Origin: Bin52 sp965213935
GTDB taxonomy: Bacteria; Pseudomonadota; Alphaproteobacteria; Thalassobaculales; Thalassobaculaceae
Assembly (NCBI GenBank): GCA_965213935.1
Contig: CBDCAO010000012.1
Coordinates: 1,860,001-1,924,000, forward strand
Direction: 5' to 3'
DNA: 64,000 nucleotides
Shown: positions 52,232 to 61,955 of the stretch, in pieces
Numbering within the stretch: the first letter of the stretch is position 1
How the letters are laid out: every line of letters starts with the position of its first letter
Translations under genes and position numbers: made by a program
Notes under the pieces: model-generated
What the model was told of the DNA's origin: nothing
What the model saw: the letters and a program-made list of their open reading frames with translations, nothing else
Databases searched by the model: none

Positions 52232-54068
52232 GGGCCACTTCCTTGGCCGGACGATTCTCGACCGGGTGGTACTGCGGCCAGTGGCCGGCCGCCAGGCGAT
52301 CGAGGGCCGGTGTGGGTTCGCCGCGCTTCAGGCGGTACATCCACAGGTTGTGCAGTACGTCCTCGACATACTGTCTCGTATCGCGCATCGGAACCGACTC
52401 GATGAAGAGCAGCGGATCGTCCCGATACTCGACCTCGCGCTTCCACCTGCGCAGGTTGCCGGGGCCGGCGTTGTACGCGGTCAGCAACTGGAAGAGGTTG
52501 CCGTTCGCCGTGTGGTGATCAAGCAGGTACCTGATGTAGCGGGTCGCGATCTCGATGTTGAGCTCGGGATCGTACAGTGCCGAGGCACTGACTTGTTTAC
52601 CTGGCCCCGGTCCCCGCAATCGGTTGACGTATGACGCCGTGCGCGGCATCAGCTGCATCAGCCCCCTGGCACCGCGCGGACTGCGCGCGCGCGGATCAAA
52701 CCTGCTTTCAAGCCGCATGATCGCCTGCACCAGTGACCGGTCGACGCCGGTTCCCTTCGGCAGGGCCCACGGAATTTCTGGAAACAGGGCCGCAAAATAC
52801 CAGCGATCGCCCTTGGCGTGCAGGTGATGCGCGAGTTCCATCGCGAGGCGTGCCATTCCGTGCCGAGCCGCGATGGTCATGACCGCGTGCTTCAGCGGCA
52901 TCGATACCGCGTGAACCACGCGGCGGAATTCGGCTTCGGCCATCGCGTAGTCGCCGACCCTGAGCAGCGCGAGGCCCCGGCGTGCGCCGGGCAGTGCCTG
53001 CAGCTGTTCCAGCAGAACCGGGGTAACCGGCGGCAGCCGCCAGTCGAACGCCTCATCGGCCCCGAGCACCCGTCGCGCCAGCAGCCCGTGGAAGGTTTCC
53101 GGCGCCTTGGCCGCTTCCCGGAACCATCGCCCGGCTTCCCGCGGCTGCTCGAGCGCGAGTGCGGCACGCGCAGCCCAGAAGGCGCCGGCGGCGCGTTCGG
53201 ACGGGTGAGCATATTCGCTCACGGCAAGCCCGGGAAACAGCTGCGCCGCCACATCGGCCCTGCCGAGGCGCCAGGCGGCAAGTCCTCCGGCCCAGGCTGC
53301 AATGGGAATGCTGCGGGCCGCCTGTCGCAGGCTTCGCCGGGCAAGCTTGAGCGCTTGCTCGTCCTTGCCAAAGACGTAGTAGCCGTGCGCGATGCGCGCC
53401 CGTGCGAGTGCGAATTCCGTCGGATCGAGCACCTCTCGTGCCCGATCGGTCGCGAGGATGCGATAGGCGCCGGTGGGCCATCCGCTGCGGATGTGGCTGT
53501 CCATCCTCGCCTTCAGCTGCCGTGCCTCCAGTCGCAGTGCACCCGAACGGGTCCTGGCCGAGCGGTAGCGCGGGATCACTGTCCCTGCGGGACCGGACCC
53601 GGACCAGGCGCGGGAGCTGGGCCTGGGCGGCGACTTCCAGTCCCTGGGCTGGCGCCTCAGGGCCAGGCGATAGATCCGCCTCGCCTGCGGGTGATCGGCA
53701 AACGACCGCATCCAGAACAGCAGGTCGCGGTAGCTCGAGCGGTATTTCGTCGGGTGAAGGTATTTCTGCGCCCGCACGTGGCCGAGCAGCAGCTCATCGG
53801 ACAGCTGCGCGACAAGTCCGTCGGCCTGTTTCCACTCGCCCCGTTCCTGGACCTCCCTGATCCGGCGGTAAAGGACCACGTCGTTTTCGTCCAGGAATTC
53901 GGTGAGCTGCACGAGCGAAGTTGAAAGGTCCGGGGTCACGACGCCCTGGGGTGGCCTGTCGGCCGATGGCGTTGCGCGTGCCGCCGGCGCGGCCAGGATC
54001 AACAGGCAGACCATCGTCGCCGCGGCTGCGCCCGCGCCCACACCCTCTGCCATCAATTGCCTGTACAT
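52218..54068 (-). CDS. slt: Slt-type soluble lytic murein transglycosylase
   Basis: About 616 residues with a signal peptide (VCLLILAAPAARA). A long alpha-superhelical region (residues ~40-430) precedes the SLT catalytic domain: VQAIMRLESRFDPRARSPRG with the catalytic Glu, ARGLMQLMPRTA and LLTAYNAGPGNLRRW. It cleaves peptidoglycan in the periplasm with 1,6-anhydro product formation. Starts at 54119 and 54173 are also in frame; 54068 gives the best leader. Confidence 0.9.
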   Translation of the reverse strand: MYRQLMAEGVGAGAAAATMVCLLILAAPAARATPSADRPPQGVVTPDLSTSLVQLTEFLDENDVVLYRRIREVQERGEWKQADGLVAQLSDELLLGHVRAQKYLHPTKYRSSYRDLLFWMRSFADHPQARRIYRLALRRQPRDWKSPPRPSSRAWSGSGPAGTVIPRYRSARTRSGALRLEARQLKARMDSHIRSGWPTGAYRILATDRAREVLDPTEFALARARIAHGYYVFGKDEQALKLARRSLRQAARSIPIAAWAGGLAAWRLGRADVAAQLFPGLAVSEYAHPSERAAGAFWAARAALALEQPREAGRWFREAAKAPETFHGLLARRVLGADEAFDWRLPPVTPVLLEQLQALPGARRGLALLRVGDYAMAEAEFRRVVHAVSMPLKHAVMTIAARHGMARLAMELAHHLHAKGDRWYFAALFPEIPWALPKGTGVDRSLVQAIMRLESRFDPRARSPRGARGLMQLMPRTASYVNRLRGPGPGKQVSASALYDPELNIEIATRYIRYLLDHHTANGNLFQLLTAYNAGPGNLRRWKREVEYRDDPLLFIESVPMRDTRQYVEDVLHNLWMYRLKRGEPTPALDRLAAGHWPQYHPVENRPAKEVAHAGN

Positions 54069-54803
54069 GCGTGCCGCCACGTTCCACTCCCGCCGGCCGC
54101 CGACTTCCGGCGCCTGCATGGTCGAACCGCGCCTGCATCTCCATGGGCGTTGATCCGACTGGGCATTTTTCAAGCATTACTGGTACTATGGGCCAGAACC
54201 TATTGCAATACCAGAACCTATTGCACTGTCTGATAACGCTGCGCTCGTGATGACCGGGGCCCTGTGCCCGCCAGCCCGACCGCCCCCGGTTCGCCCGGAG
54301 CGTTCCTGTACCTGCGAGCGCCGCCAGCTTGCCCCGGATCACCCGTCATGCCATCCCGCCGGGGCCGCCGGAAAAACGGGGGCGGGCTGGCGAGCCTGCC
54401 CGCGCACCGGACCCGTGGCACACCGTGTTGGAACCGGGTGGTTCCTTACCGGTGAGCGTCTCCCGAACGAACCTGCGCCATCGTGCCTCGCACGGACAGT
54501 GAAGTCGTGAACAGGAGTCGATCCGCTGTTGCGCGCAGATCTCGATGACGGCCCTCGGGAAGGCCAGCCATTCCCGCGATCACGGGCCCGCAACCGACAA
54601 ACCGGCAACAGCGCCCGCTCGTGTGAGCTCGCGAGCCAGTGGGCAAGGCGCTCGATCCCACGGGGCACGAAGCGCGTGGGACACGAGCCCGGGCCGGATA
54701 CCGGGTGCCCGGAAATCCCCCGTCCCTTCGCAGGTGACGCCAGAACCGCAGACGGATAACCGCAGCACCCGATTGCCGCACCGGGCGCGTCAGGTCCGTC
54801 CCG
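54069..54803. other. intergenic between slt and enoyl-CoA hydratase genes; holds a tandem repeat
   Basis: No gene-like frame was recognised. The part near slt has a short AT-rich stretch with a 15-bp direct repeat (listed separately). The rest is very GC-rich and featureless. Confidence 0.45.
54193..54225. repeat. 15-bp tandem direct repeat upstream of slt
   Basis: CCAGAACCTATTGCA occurs at 54193-54207 and 54211-54225, 18 bp apart. The spacing is compatible with two binding sites on nearly one helix face. It lies 125-157 bp before the chosen slt start. Confidence 0.6.
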
Positions 54804-55607
54804 TCAACCCGGGAAGTCCGCCAGGGTCGGCATGCGGTAGCGATCCTCGGGTTCATCCCAACCCTTCCAGACCGGTGCGCGTTTCTCGGCGAATGCCGCG
54901 CGCGATTCCATGCGGTCGGACAGCGCACCATGCTGGTGCAGCGCCTCGGCGAGCTCTTGCTGGCGCGCCGCCAGGCCCGGACGGACCTGGCGCATCATGT
55001 GGACCGTGTTGACCCGCGCCGCCGGAGGCAGCGTCAGCAGATGGCGTGCCATCTCGAGCGCGGTCGGCATCAAATCGTCGGGTTCCACCAGCCGGTTCAC
55101 GAACCCGAGCTCGTAGAACCGCTGCGCAGTGAAACGGTAGCCGAGAGCCATTTCCATCGCCACCGGATAGGGCATGTTGGCAATGGCGCCGTGGTCACAG
55201 CCGCCCAGCAGCCATCGCTTGACCTCGGAGACCTCGAACACCGCGTTGGTCGACGCCACCCTGAGATCGGTGCGCTCGACCAGCATGAAGCCACCGCCCA
55301 TTGCGAAGCCGTTGACGGCAGCGATCACCGGCTTTTCCAGCTCGAGCGCCATGAACGGGTCGTGCTGCTCGATCTCGCCTCCGCCCGGTGCACCGTCGGC
55401 GAGCGATTCCTTCATGTCCTCGCCGGCACAGAACCCGCGGCCGGTCCCGGTCAGGATCCCCACCTCGAATTCGGGGCTGGTCCGGAAGTCGGTCCAGATC
55501 CGTGCCATCTCCTGGCGCAGCTCGCGGTTCATGGCGTTGAGACGCTCGGGCCGGTTCAGCCTGACTACCAGCACCTGGCCGTGCTGTTCGGTTTCGACAA
55601 CTGCCAT
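54804..55607 (-). CDS. enoyl-CoA hydratase/isomerase family protein
   Basis: A 267-residue crotonase-fold protein. GRGFCAGEDMKESLADG gives the first oxyanion-hole part, AAVNGFAMGGGFMLVERTDL the second, and FEVSEVKRWLLGGCDHGAIA the region of the catalytic glutamate. It acts on an enoyl-CoA or a similar CoA ester. Genes that follow upstream (CaiB-type transferase, DsbA-like isomerase) run on the same strand and may form one operon. Confidence 0.9.
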   Translation of the reverse strand: MAVVETEQHGQVLVVRLNRPERLNAMNRELRQEMARIWTDFRTSPEFEVGILTGTGRGFCAGEDMKESLADGAPGGGEIEQHDPFMALELEKPVIAAVNGFAMGGGFMLVERTDLRVASTNAVFEVSEVKRWLLGGCDHGAIANMPYPVAMEMALGYRFTAQRFYELGFVNRLVEPDDLMPTALEMARHLLTLPPAARVNTVHMMRQVRPGLAARQQELAEALHQHGALSDRMESRAAFAEKRAPVWKGWDEPEDRYRMPTLADFPG

Positions 55608-55646
55608 CTGTTCCTCCGGGTTTGCAAATGTCGGGGGGATACCCGT

Positions 55647-56894
55647 TCAGGCCCCGCTGGCGCCGCCGGGCCCCGGATCGCTGACGAGGACGCCGGAGGC
55701 CCGGAGCGCCGCGATCGCGTCGGCATCCATGCCCAGCAAGTCTGACAGGATTTCCTCGTTGTGTTCGCCGAGCCTGGGCGCGCGCAAGGGTGCGTCGGGC
55801 CGCCATGCGGAAAACCGCGCCGGGATCGCCGGGACGGGAAAGACGCCGATGTCCGGATCATCGACCTCGCGGATGGTACCACGCTCGCGCATGTGCGGAT
55901 GGGCAATCACCTCGTCGAGCTCGAGAACCGGGGCGCAGGGAACCCGTTCGGCCGCGAGTGCCGCCAGCACCGTGTCTCGGTCGCCCAGTTCCGCCATCCA
56001 GCCCTCGATGATCGCCTTCAGCTCCTCCCGGTTGGCACGGCGGTCGCGGGGTGACCGGAACCGGGGATCGTCGGCAAGCTCCGGCCGGCCCATCGCGGCA
56101 AGGATGCGTGGCCACTGGTATGGCAGCACCATGATGGAGACAAACCTGCCGTCGGCGGTCCGGAACACCCCGGTCGGACCCCCGTTCGGGTGCTGGGAGC
56201 CCGATCTCGGGAACTTCGCCTCGGCTCCACGCAGACCGACCCGGGGGATCAGGTCCTCGTGCATGTGCACGTAGGTATCGATCAGCGAGCAGTCGATGTA
56301 CTGTCCCTCTCCGGTCTTCGCCGCATGCAGCAGCGCAAACCCCACCGCCATGGCGGCTGCGAGACCGGTGGCGCTGTCACCGATGGCAACCGGAACCATC
56401 GCCGGACTGCGGTCCGCCTCGCCGATCGCGGCCGTGATTCCGGCATAGGCCGATCCCATGTAATCGAAACCCGGCTGATCAGCGAGCGGCCCGGTCTGGC
56501 CCGCCATGGAGATCGAGCACATCACGATGCGCGGGTTCAGGTCCCTGATCGCCTCGTATCCCAGCCCCATGCGGGCCAGCACCCCCGGGGCAAAGTTCTC
56601 GACCACGACGTGGGCCCGGCGAACCAGGTCGCACAGGATCGCCTGGCCGCGCGGATCCTTCAGGTCGAGAGCCAGACTGCGCTTGCCGAGGTTGTGCTGG
56701 ACAAAATAGGTGCTCTGGGTGCTCTGCTCGTACCCTGGCCGACGTGACCTCAGTCCGGACCGCCGACCGTGATCGCCGGCAGGCGCGAGCTCGACCTTGA
56801 TCACGTCCGCACCGAGTTCCGCCATGATCTTGGTTGCGGTCGGCCCGGCCACGAACTGGGTGAGGTCGAGAACGCGGAAGTCTGTGAGCATCAT
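55647..56894 (-). CDS. CaiB/BaiF-family (class III) CoA transferase
   Basis: A 415-residue enzyme: LDLTQFVAGPTATKIMAELG ADV start block, then NPRIVMCSISMAGQTGPLAD and QPGFDYMGSAYAGITA, where Asp in GFDYM is the catalytic carboxylate. It exchanges CoA between carboxylic acids such as formyl-, carnitine- or aryl-CoA. The start is MMLTDF at 56894/56891; the frame extends upstream through the next gene without similarity. Located 39 bp upstream of the enoyl-CoA hydratase gene. Confidence 0.92.
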   Translation of the reverse strand: MMLTDFRVLDLTQFVAGPTATKIMAELGADVIKVELAPAGDHGRRSGLRSRRPGYEQSTQSTYFVQHNLGKRSLALDLKDPRGQAILCDLVRRAHVVVENFAPGVLARMGLGYEAIRDLNPRIVMCSISMAGQTGPLADQPGFDYMGSAYAGITAAIGEADRSPAMVPVAIGDSATGLAAAMAVGFALLHAAKTGEGQYIDCSLIDTYVHMHEDLIPRVGLRGAEAKFPRSGSQHPNGGPTGVFRTADGRFVSIMVLPYQWPRILAAMGRPELADDPRFRSPRDRRANREELKAIIEGWMAELGDRDTVLAALAAERVPCAPVLELDEVIAHPHMRERGTIREVDDPDIGVFPVPAIPARFSAWRPDAPLRAPRLGEHNEEILSDLLGMDADAIAALRASGVLVSDPGPGGASGA

Positions 56895-56925
56895 GAGCGC
56901 AGCCCCTGCCGCCTGCCGGCGGGGA

Positions 56926-57525
56926 TCAGGTCCGGGCCAGTCCGGCTTCGACGAGCCGTTCCTCGAGCAGCCAGAGCCGGTCATGGCCCCAGAACTGCTC
57001 GCCGTCGAAGACGAACAACGGTACGCCGAAAATGTTGTCGGCCACTGCCTCTTCCTGGATCGCCTCGTACCGCTCCATGCCCTCGCCCTCGAGGAACGTC
57101 CGGTACGTGTCGCCGGACAGGCCCATGTCGTCCAGCACGCCCGCGATGGCATCCGGATCGTCAGCCGCGAGTTCGCGCCTGAAGAACGCCTCGAACACCA
57201 GACCACCGTACTCCCGGAACCGGCCGTGTCTGTCGGCAAACAGCCCCCCGACCAGGGCCGGGGTGGTGTCGAACACCTTCAGCGGGCCCCGCAGCATCAG
57301 GCCCCCGCGCCGGTTGGCGTTGCGCCGGGCGTCCATGTAGGAATAGCGCACCTTCCATTCCGAATAGACGCTGCGCTGTCCCCGTCCCTTGATCCTGAGT
57401 TGGAACGGCTTCCACGCCATTGCGATGTTGAAACGCTCCTCGAGTTCGTACGCCGGGTCGAACGCCAGGAACGCGTAGGGGCTCTTGAAGTCGGTGTACA
57501 TCTTGACTTCGCCGGTCTCGGCCAT
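56926..57525 (-). CDS. DsbA-family 2-hydroxychromene-2-carboxylate isomerase-like protein
   Basis: A 199-residue thioredoxin-fold protein of the DsbA/kappa-GST branch. MYTDFKSPYAFLAFDPAYEL has the Ser in place of the CxxC, typical of HCCA isomerases, and EEAVADNIFGVPLFVFDGEQ the cis-Pro loop (VP), then FWGHDRLWLLEE. In naphthalene-type pathways the enzyme uses glutathione to isomerise chromene carboxylates. Here it sits with CoA enzymes and its substrate may be different. Confidence 0.88.
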   Translation of the reverse strand: MAETGEVKMYTDFKSPYAFLAFDPAYELEERFNIAMAWKPFQLRIKGRGQRSVYSEWKVRYSYMDARRNANRRGGLMLRGPLKVFDTTPALVGGLFADRHGRFREYGGLVFEAFFRRELAADDPDAIAGVLDDMGLSGDTYRTFLEGEGMERYEAIQEEAVADNIFGVPLFVFDGEQFWGHDRLWLLEERLVEAGLART

Positions 57526-57568
57526 GGCTGTCTGTATCCTACGAGCGGGTAGAACGGGGTCGTGCCGG

Positions 57569-58078
57569 TCAGTTGCCCGCGACCATGTAGGCGTCCCGGG
57601 CAACGCCGTCCATGTTGCGCCCCTCGATGCGGATGAGGCGGGTCTCCGCCTCCCGATGCGGAGAATGCAGGTCGCCGATCCGGTAGGCCTTCGCCATCCC
57701 GGGTTCAAGATCGTAGCTGCGGACCGCCTCGACCAGCCCGGGTTCGTCGCCGGACGGCCGGCGGACACATTTCCAGTCGGTCATGGTGGTCCGGCCCCTG
57801 GCCTGACCGTAGATCGCCCAGTTCGGACCGTGGTCATGCGGAGGGCTGCTGCGCGCCCCGGTGTGAACATGCGCGAGTATGCAGAAGCCGAGATCCGGAT
57901 CCTCGTAGAGTACCCGGCGCGGCGAGGAGTTGTCCGGGCCAAGATGGGTCTCGACAAACCGGTCATCCCGGCACGCCTGCTCGACGAACCCACGCAGTTG
58001 ATCGAGACCATCCGGTCCATCGTCCTCGATCAGTGCCGCACGGCACTCGGCAGCGAACTGTTCCAGCGTGTACGACAT
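57569..58078 (-). CDS. cupin protein, cysteine-dioxygenase-like
   Basis: A 169-residue cupin. SSPPHDHGPNWAIYGQARGR has the HDH metal pair and GDLHSPHREAETRLIRIEG the later His. It resembles PA3450-type and thiol-dioxygenase-like proteins. The start is MSYTLEQF at 58078. It lies upstream of the isomerase gene by 43 bp on the same strand. Activity unknown. Confidence 0.75.
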   Translation of the reverse strand: MSYTLEQFAAECRAALIEDDGPDGLDQLRGFVEQACRDDRFVETHLGPDNSSPRRVLYEDPDLGFCILAHVHTGARSSPPHDHGPNWAIYGQARGRTTMTDWKCVRRPSGDEPGLVEAVRSYDLEPGMAKAYRIGDLHSPHREAETRLIRIEGRNMDGVARDAYMVAGN

Positions 58079-58134
58079 GACGGCATCTCCGCACGAAAAC
58101 GACGGCCCGACACTATCAGCCGACCACGGGTTGC

Positions 58135-58593
58135 TCAACGCACCCGCGCACTCCGGTGTGGAATCCAGCGTGGAACCGTCTCGCACCAGGCCTCGAAGGC
58201 AGCGCCCGAACGCGTGGCGCCGGCGGGCTCGGCGGCAAACCTGAGCAGGCAATCCGCGACGACGAACAGCACCACGCCATAGGCGATGATCGGCGGCCAG
58301 TCGTAGAGCAGGTACTGCGAGAAGATGGCGACCAGAGCCCCCAGCCAGACCGGGTTGCGGACCCGCCGGCACAGGCCCGTCGGTTCGCGCCCGTCGCGCG
58401 GCGGACGGGAGAACAGGCCGATACCCATTACCACCACCCCGGCGGCGAAGGGAACGAGCCCCGTCATCCTGATCCAGGACTCCGTCATCGAGCCCAGGAA
58501 GTCGAAGCGGGCTCCGACCAGGAACAATGGCACCAGGAACACCAGCACGATGCAGCAGGCGAAGGTGAGAAGGATGTTCCCGAACACCGGCAT
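58135..58593 (-). CDS. isoprenylcysteine carboxyl methyltransferase-like membrane protein
   Basis: A 152-residue protein with four hydrophobic segments. CRRVRNPVWLGALVAIFSQY and a C-terminal FEAWCETVPRWIPHR match the ICMT/PEMT-like fold (RxPxY...E..L.....YR.Y....PRWIP). It probably methylates a lipid or small molecule at the membrane. The gene diverges from the dehydratase at 58670. Confidence 0.8.
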   Translation of the reverse strand: MPVFGNILLTFACCIVLVFLVPLFLVGARFDFLGSMTESWIRMTGLVPFAAGVVVMGIGLFSRPPRDGREPTGLCRRVRNPVWLGALVAIFSQYLLYDWPPIIAYGVVLFVVADCLLRFAAEPAGATRSGAAFEAWCETVPRWIPHRSARVR

Positions 58594-58669
58594 CAGGATA
58601 TGCTCCGGTTCGCCGAACCGCGTGTCGGCGCGGGAGCATAGCGACTACCTCGAGGGAGATCAAAACGTC

Positions 58670-60376
58670 ATGGCCGAACGAAGAAGCGGACTGGCGCGGG
58701 GCCTGACCAACTACGGTGACATGGACTTCAGCCTGTACCTGCGCCGGGCCAACGCGGCGTCGATGGGCTACGGCCGCAGAACGCTCGACCGGCCGGTGGT
58801 CGGCATCGCCGATACCACCAGCGGCTACAACAACTGCCACCGCCACGTGCCCGAACTGGTCGAGGCAACCAGTCGCGGCGTGCTCGCCGCAGGCGGCCTT
58901 CCAATGGTGTTTCCAACCATCTCGCTCGGCGAGTCGTTCCTGAGCCCGACGTCGATGATGTTCCGCAACCTGATGAGCATGGACACCGAGGAGATGCTGG
59001 GCGCCCAGCCCATGGACGCGGCCGTCCTCATCGGCGGATGCGACAAGACCTTGCCCGCGCAGCTGATGGGAGCTGCAAATGTCGACGTCCCGGTGATCTC
59101 GCTGATCGTCGGGTCACAGCTCACCGGTTACTCCGAGGGCGAGAGACTGGGGGCGTGCACCGACTGCCGCCGGTTCTGGGCCCGCTACCGGGCCGGCGAC
59201 ATCGACCGCGAGGGCATCGCGCGCATCGAGGAACGACTGGTGACCACGGCAGGAACCTGCGCGGTGATGGGCACGGCCAGCACCATGGCCTGTCTCGTCG
59301 AGACGCTGGGTATGGCGTTGCCGGGCACCGCCGCCATTCCGGCGGTCCATGCCGACCGCCTGCGCGCCGCCGAGGCCTCGGGCGAACGCGCGGTCGCGCT
59401 TGCGTCCGGCGGGCTGCTGCCGCGCCGGATCATCACCCGCGACGCGGTGGAGAATGCGCTTCGGGTGCTGCTCGCCATCGGCGGCTCGACCAATGCCATC
59501 CTGCACCTGACCGCGATCGCCGGGCGCCTCGGCATCGCCGTCCCGCTCGAATGGCTGAACGAGCTCTCCGACACCACGCCGGTGCTGATCAACCTCAAGC
59601 CCACCGGCGAACACTACATGGAGGACCTGTTCAGGGCCGGCGGGCTCGGGGCGGTGCTGCGTGAACTGCGCCCGCTGCTCAACCTTGCCTGCGAGAACGT
59701 CGCGGGACAGACGCTTGAGGAACGGCTGGCGGCGGAACCCGGCTGGGTCGACCGCGATGTGGTTCGCCCGTTCGCCGATCCGGTCCAGCCGGTGGGCGGG
59801 CTGGTCGCGCTGTTCGGCTCGCTTGCGCCCGGCGGAGCGATCCTCAAGCGCTCGGCAGCCGACCCCGCACTGTTTGAAACCGAGGCCCGCGCCGTGGTGT
59901 TTTCCTCGCTCGAGGACCTGTCGGCCCGCATCGACGATCCCGACCTCGATGTCGGCGCCAACGACATCCTGGTGCTGCAAAATGCCGGACCCGCAAGCGC
60001 ATCGGCGATGCCGGAAGCAGGCTACCTGCCCATTCCGCGCAGGCTGGCCGCCGCGGGGGTGACCGACATGGTCCGGATCTCGGACGCCCGAATGAGCGGG
60101 ACCGCCTACGGGACCATCGTGCTGCACGTGACACCTGACGCCGCCTCGGGAGGGCCGCTCGGCCTGGTCCGGACCGGGGACAGGATCGCGCTCAGCGTCG
60201 CGCAACGCCGGCTCGACCTGCTGGTGGCCCCGGAAACCCTGGAACGGCGCCGGGCCGACGCCGCTCACTCGCGCCCGGCCCCCGCCCGCGGGTACCGCAA
60301 GCTTTACCACGACAGCGTCCTGCAGGCGGATGCCGGCTGCGACTTCACCTTCCTGCGCCACCCGGCGCCGGAATGA
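58670..60376 (+). CDS. IlvD/Edd-family dehydratase (sugar-acid dehydratase type)
   Basis: A 568-residue [Fe-S] dehydratase. GGCDKTLPAQLMGA carries a cluster Cys and the carbamylated-Lys position, TTAGTCAVMGTASTMACLVE the further cluster Cys, and RISDARMSGTAYGTIVLHVT the catalytic Ser block. The sequence is closer to the aldonate dehydratase branch (arabonate/xylonate) than to dihydroxyacid dehydratase. The start at 58670 has GAGGGAGAT upstream. With the UxaA-type gene at 61956 it points to sugar-acid use. Confidence 0.9.
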   Translation: MAERRSGLARGLTNYGDMDFSLYLRRANAASMGYGRRTLDRPVVGIADTTSGYNNCHRHVPELVEATSRGVLAAGGLPMVFPTISLGESFLSPTSMMFRNLMSMDTEEMLGAQPMDAAVLIGGCDKTLPAQLMGAANVDVPVISLIVGSQLTGYSEGERLGACTDCRRFWARYRAGDIDREGIARIEERLVTTAGTCAVMGTASTMACLVETLGMALPGTAAIPAVHADRLRAAEASGERAVALASGGLLPRRIITRDAVENALRVLLAIGGSTNAILHLTAIAGRLGIAVPLEWLNELSDTTPVLINLKPTGEHYMEDLFRAGGLGAVLRELRPLLNLACENVAGQTLEERLAAEPGWVDRDVVRPFADPVQPVGGLVALFGSLAPGGAILKRSAADPALFETEARAVVFSSLEDLSARIDDPDLDVGANDILVLQNAGPASASAMPEAGYLPIPRRLAAAGVTDMVRISDARMSGTAYGTIVLHVTPDAASGGPLGLVRTGDRIALSVAQRRLDLLVAPETLERRRADAAHSRPAPARGYRKLYHDSVLQADAGCDFTFLRHPAPE

Positions 60377-60677
60377 CCGGTGGAAAGTGCCCGCGCCTCT
60401 CGCGGGAAGCGGTGGCCCTCGCCGACGCTGCGGCCGGGCGCGGAACGGGCGCGTTGCCTTGCCTTCACCCCCCCCCGTGATCGACGGGACGGGTTCGCGG
60501 CGGCATGCGATACCCCGTCGACGCTGGTGGTGCGCGGTGGACGCGCGCCTGTATGCGCACCGTGGCGCACGCGCGCCCGTTTCGCCGGCATCCGGGGGCC
60601 GCGTGTCGCCACGGCCTGCTCCCGGGTCCTGGTACCCGCACCATCGCGGGGCGCAGGCGGCCCCGAAGAGCGAGGTG

Positions 60678-61558
60678 CGATGCCGCCGTTTTTCGCTCCC
60701 TGTTCGAGGATCCCGGAGGGGTTGACGCGCTGATCCGCCGGTGCCTGCCCGGGATGTCGCGGCACTGCTGCCCGACACGCCGTTCACGGCCCACGAGCGG
60801 GCCTTCGTCGATGACACGCTGCGGGAAACCAGTGCCGGCGGCGTGTACTCGACACGCACCAGGGACAGCAGGACGCTGTACGTGATCCTGGAGCAAGAGC
60901 ACGCCCGAGGACAGGACACCGGTCCAGGTCGCCGTATCCATGCCTGGGGTCTGGCAGGACCATGAACGCCGGGAAGGCCCGGGCGGCATGGGACCGCTCA
61001 TCATCCCCGTCGTCATTTGCCAGGGCTCCGCACGATGGAGCGTGCCGCGGTCGTTGTCCGAGCTCTCCGGCCGGCCCGGCGACCCGTCCCGCTACGAAGT
61101 CCTGGATCCGGTCCGGACACAATTCCCCGAGCTCTCGCCCGACGCCGATGTGCTTGCCGGCCTCGGGACCCTGAACTGCACCCTGGTCGCGGAGCCCTCC
61201 CGCGAGGACCTCCGGCGAGTCGCTGCGAAACCCGCGCATGCGCGCCCTGGCGTTGAAGTCCCGACTCGCGGTTATGTCGTGACGACTCACCCGTTGACCC
61301 GGGAAACCCTCGAGGGGCTTCTCCGCGAGGCTGATCCGGAACTGCGGGACACCGTCATCTCGACGGTCGCAGAACAGTGGAAGGGAAGGCCAGGCGGAAA
61401 CGCCGCTCAGGCAGTTCGACCGCCGCTTCGGCACGGTGCCCGAGGATGGCAGGAACCGCATTCTCGACGCCCCGGTCGGAGATCTCGGTGCCTGGCTCGA
61501 CGCCTTCGTGTCCGCGTCCAGCCTCGATGACGTCTTTGGCACCACCGCCGTTCACTGA
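60678..61558 (+). pseudogene. Rpn-family (PD-(D/E)XK, transposase_31) protein, multiply frameshifted
   Basis: Consecutive frames give pieces of an Rpn protein: FRSLFEDPGGVDALIRRCLP, then VAALLPDTPFTAHERAFVDD and DSRTLYVILEQEHA, then PLIIPVVICQGSARWSVPRS, and finally LRQFDRRFGTVPEDGRNRIL up to DDVFGTTAVH and the stop. At least three shifts separate them. Rpn proteins are recombination-promoting nucleases; this copy is dead. Confidence 0.65.
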
Positions 61559-61955
61559 ACGCTGCTGCAAGAGGCGTAACACCGGTCGACGGTCCCCGGC
61601 AGCCGGGCGGAAGCTCACATGCGGCCGGGCCGGTTCGGGCGCCGGGTCCTGGCGGCATCGGTGCCGGGTCATGCGCATCACCCCGCTGCGGGATCCCGGA
61701 AGGATGGCGGCCAGGGGACTGAAGACCCCTGGCCCGACGCTGGTCGGTACAGTGACATCCGGGTCAGCCGCAAGCATGGCATCCGTAAGGCCCGGCTCAG
61801 GCAGAAGGTCTCCGGGGACCTGCGCACCGACGCGCTCGCATTCGCCTGGTCCCGGATCTCCGGACACCGCCGGACCATCGTTCTCAACGGACATGCTGCT
61901 GACTGCCTCAGCCTGCGCAGCTGATGACCGGGTGAGCAGATCCGAGCGGCAAATG
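61559..61955. other. intergenic, no feature seen
   Basis: Between the Rpn pseudogene and the stop of the UxaA-type gene no family-like frame, hairpin with T-tract or repeat was found. Confidence 0.45.
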
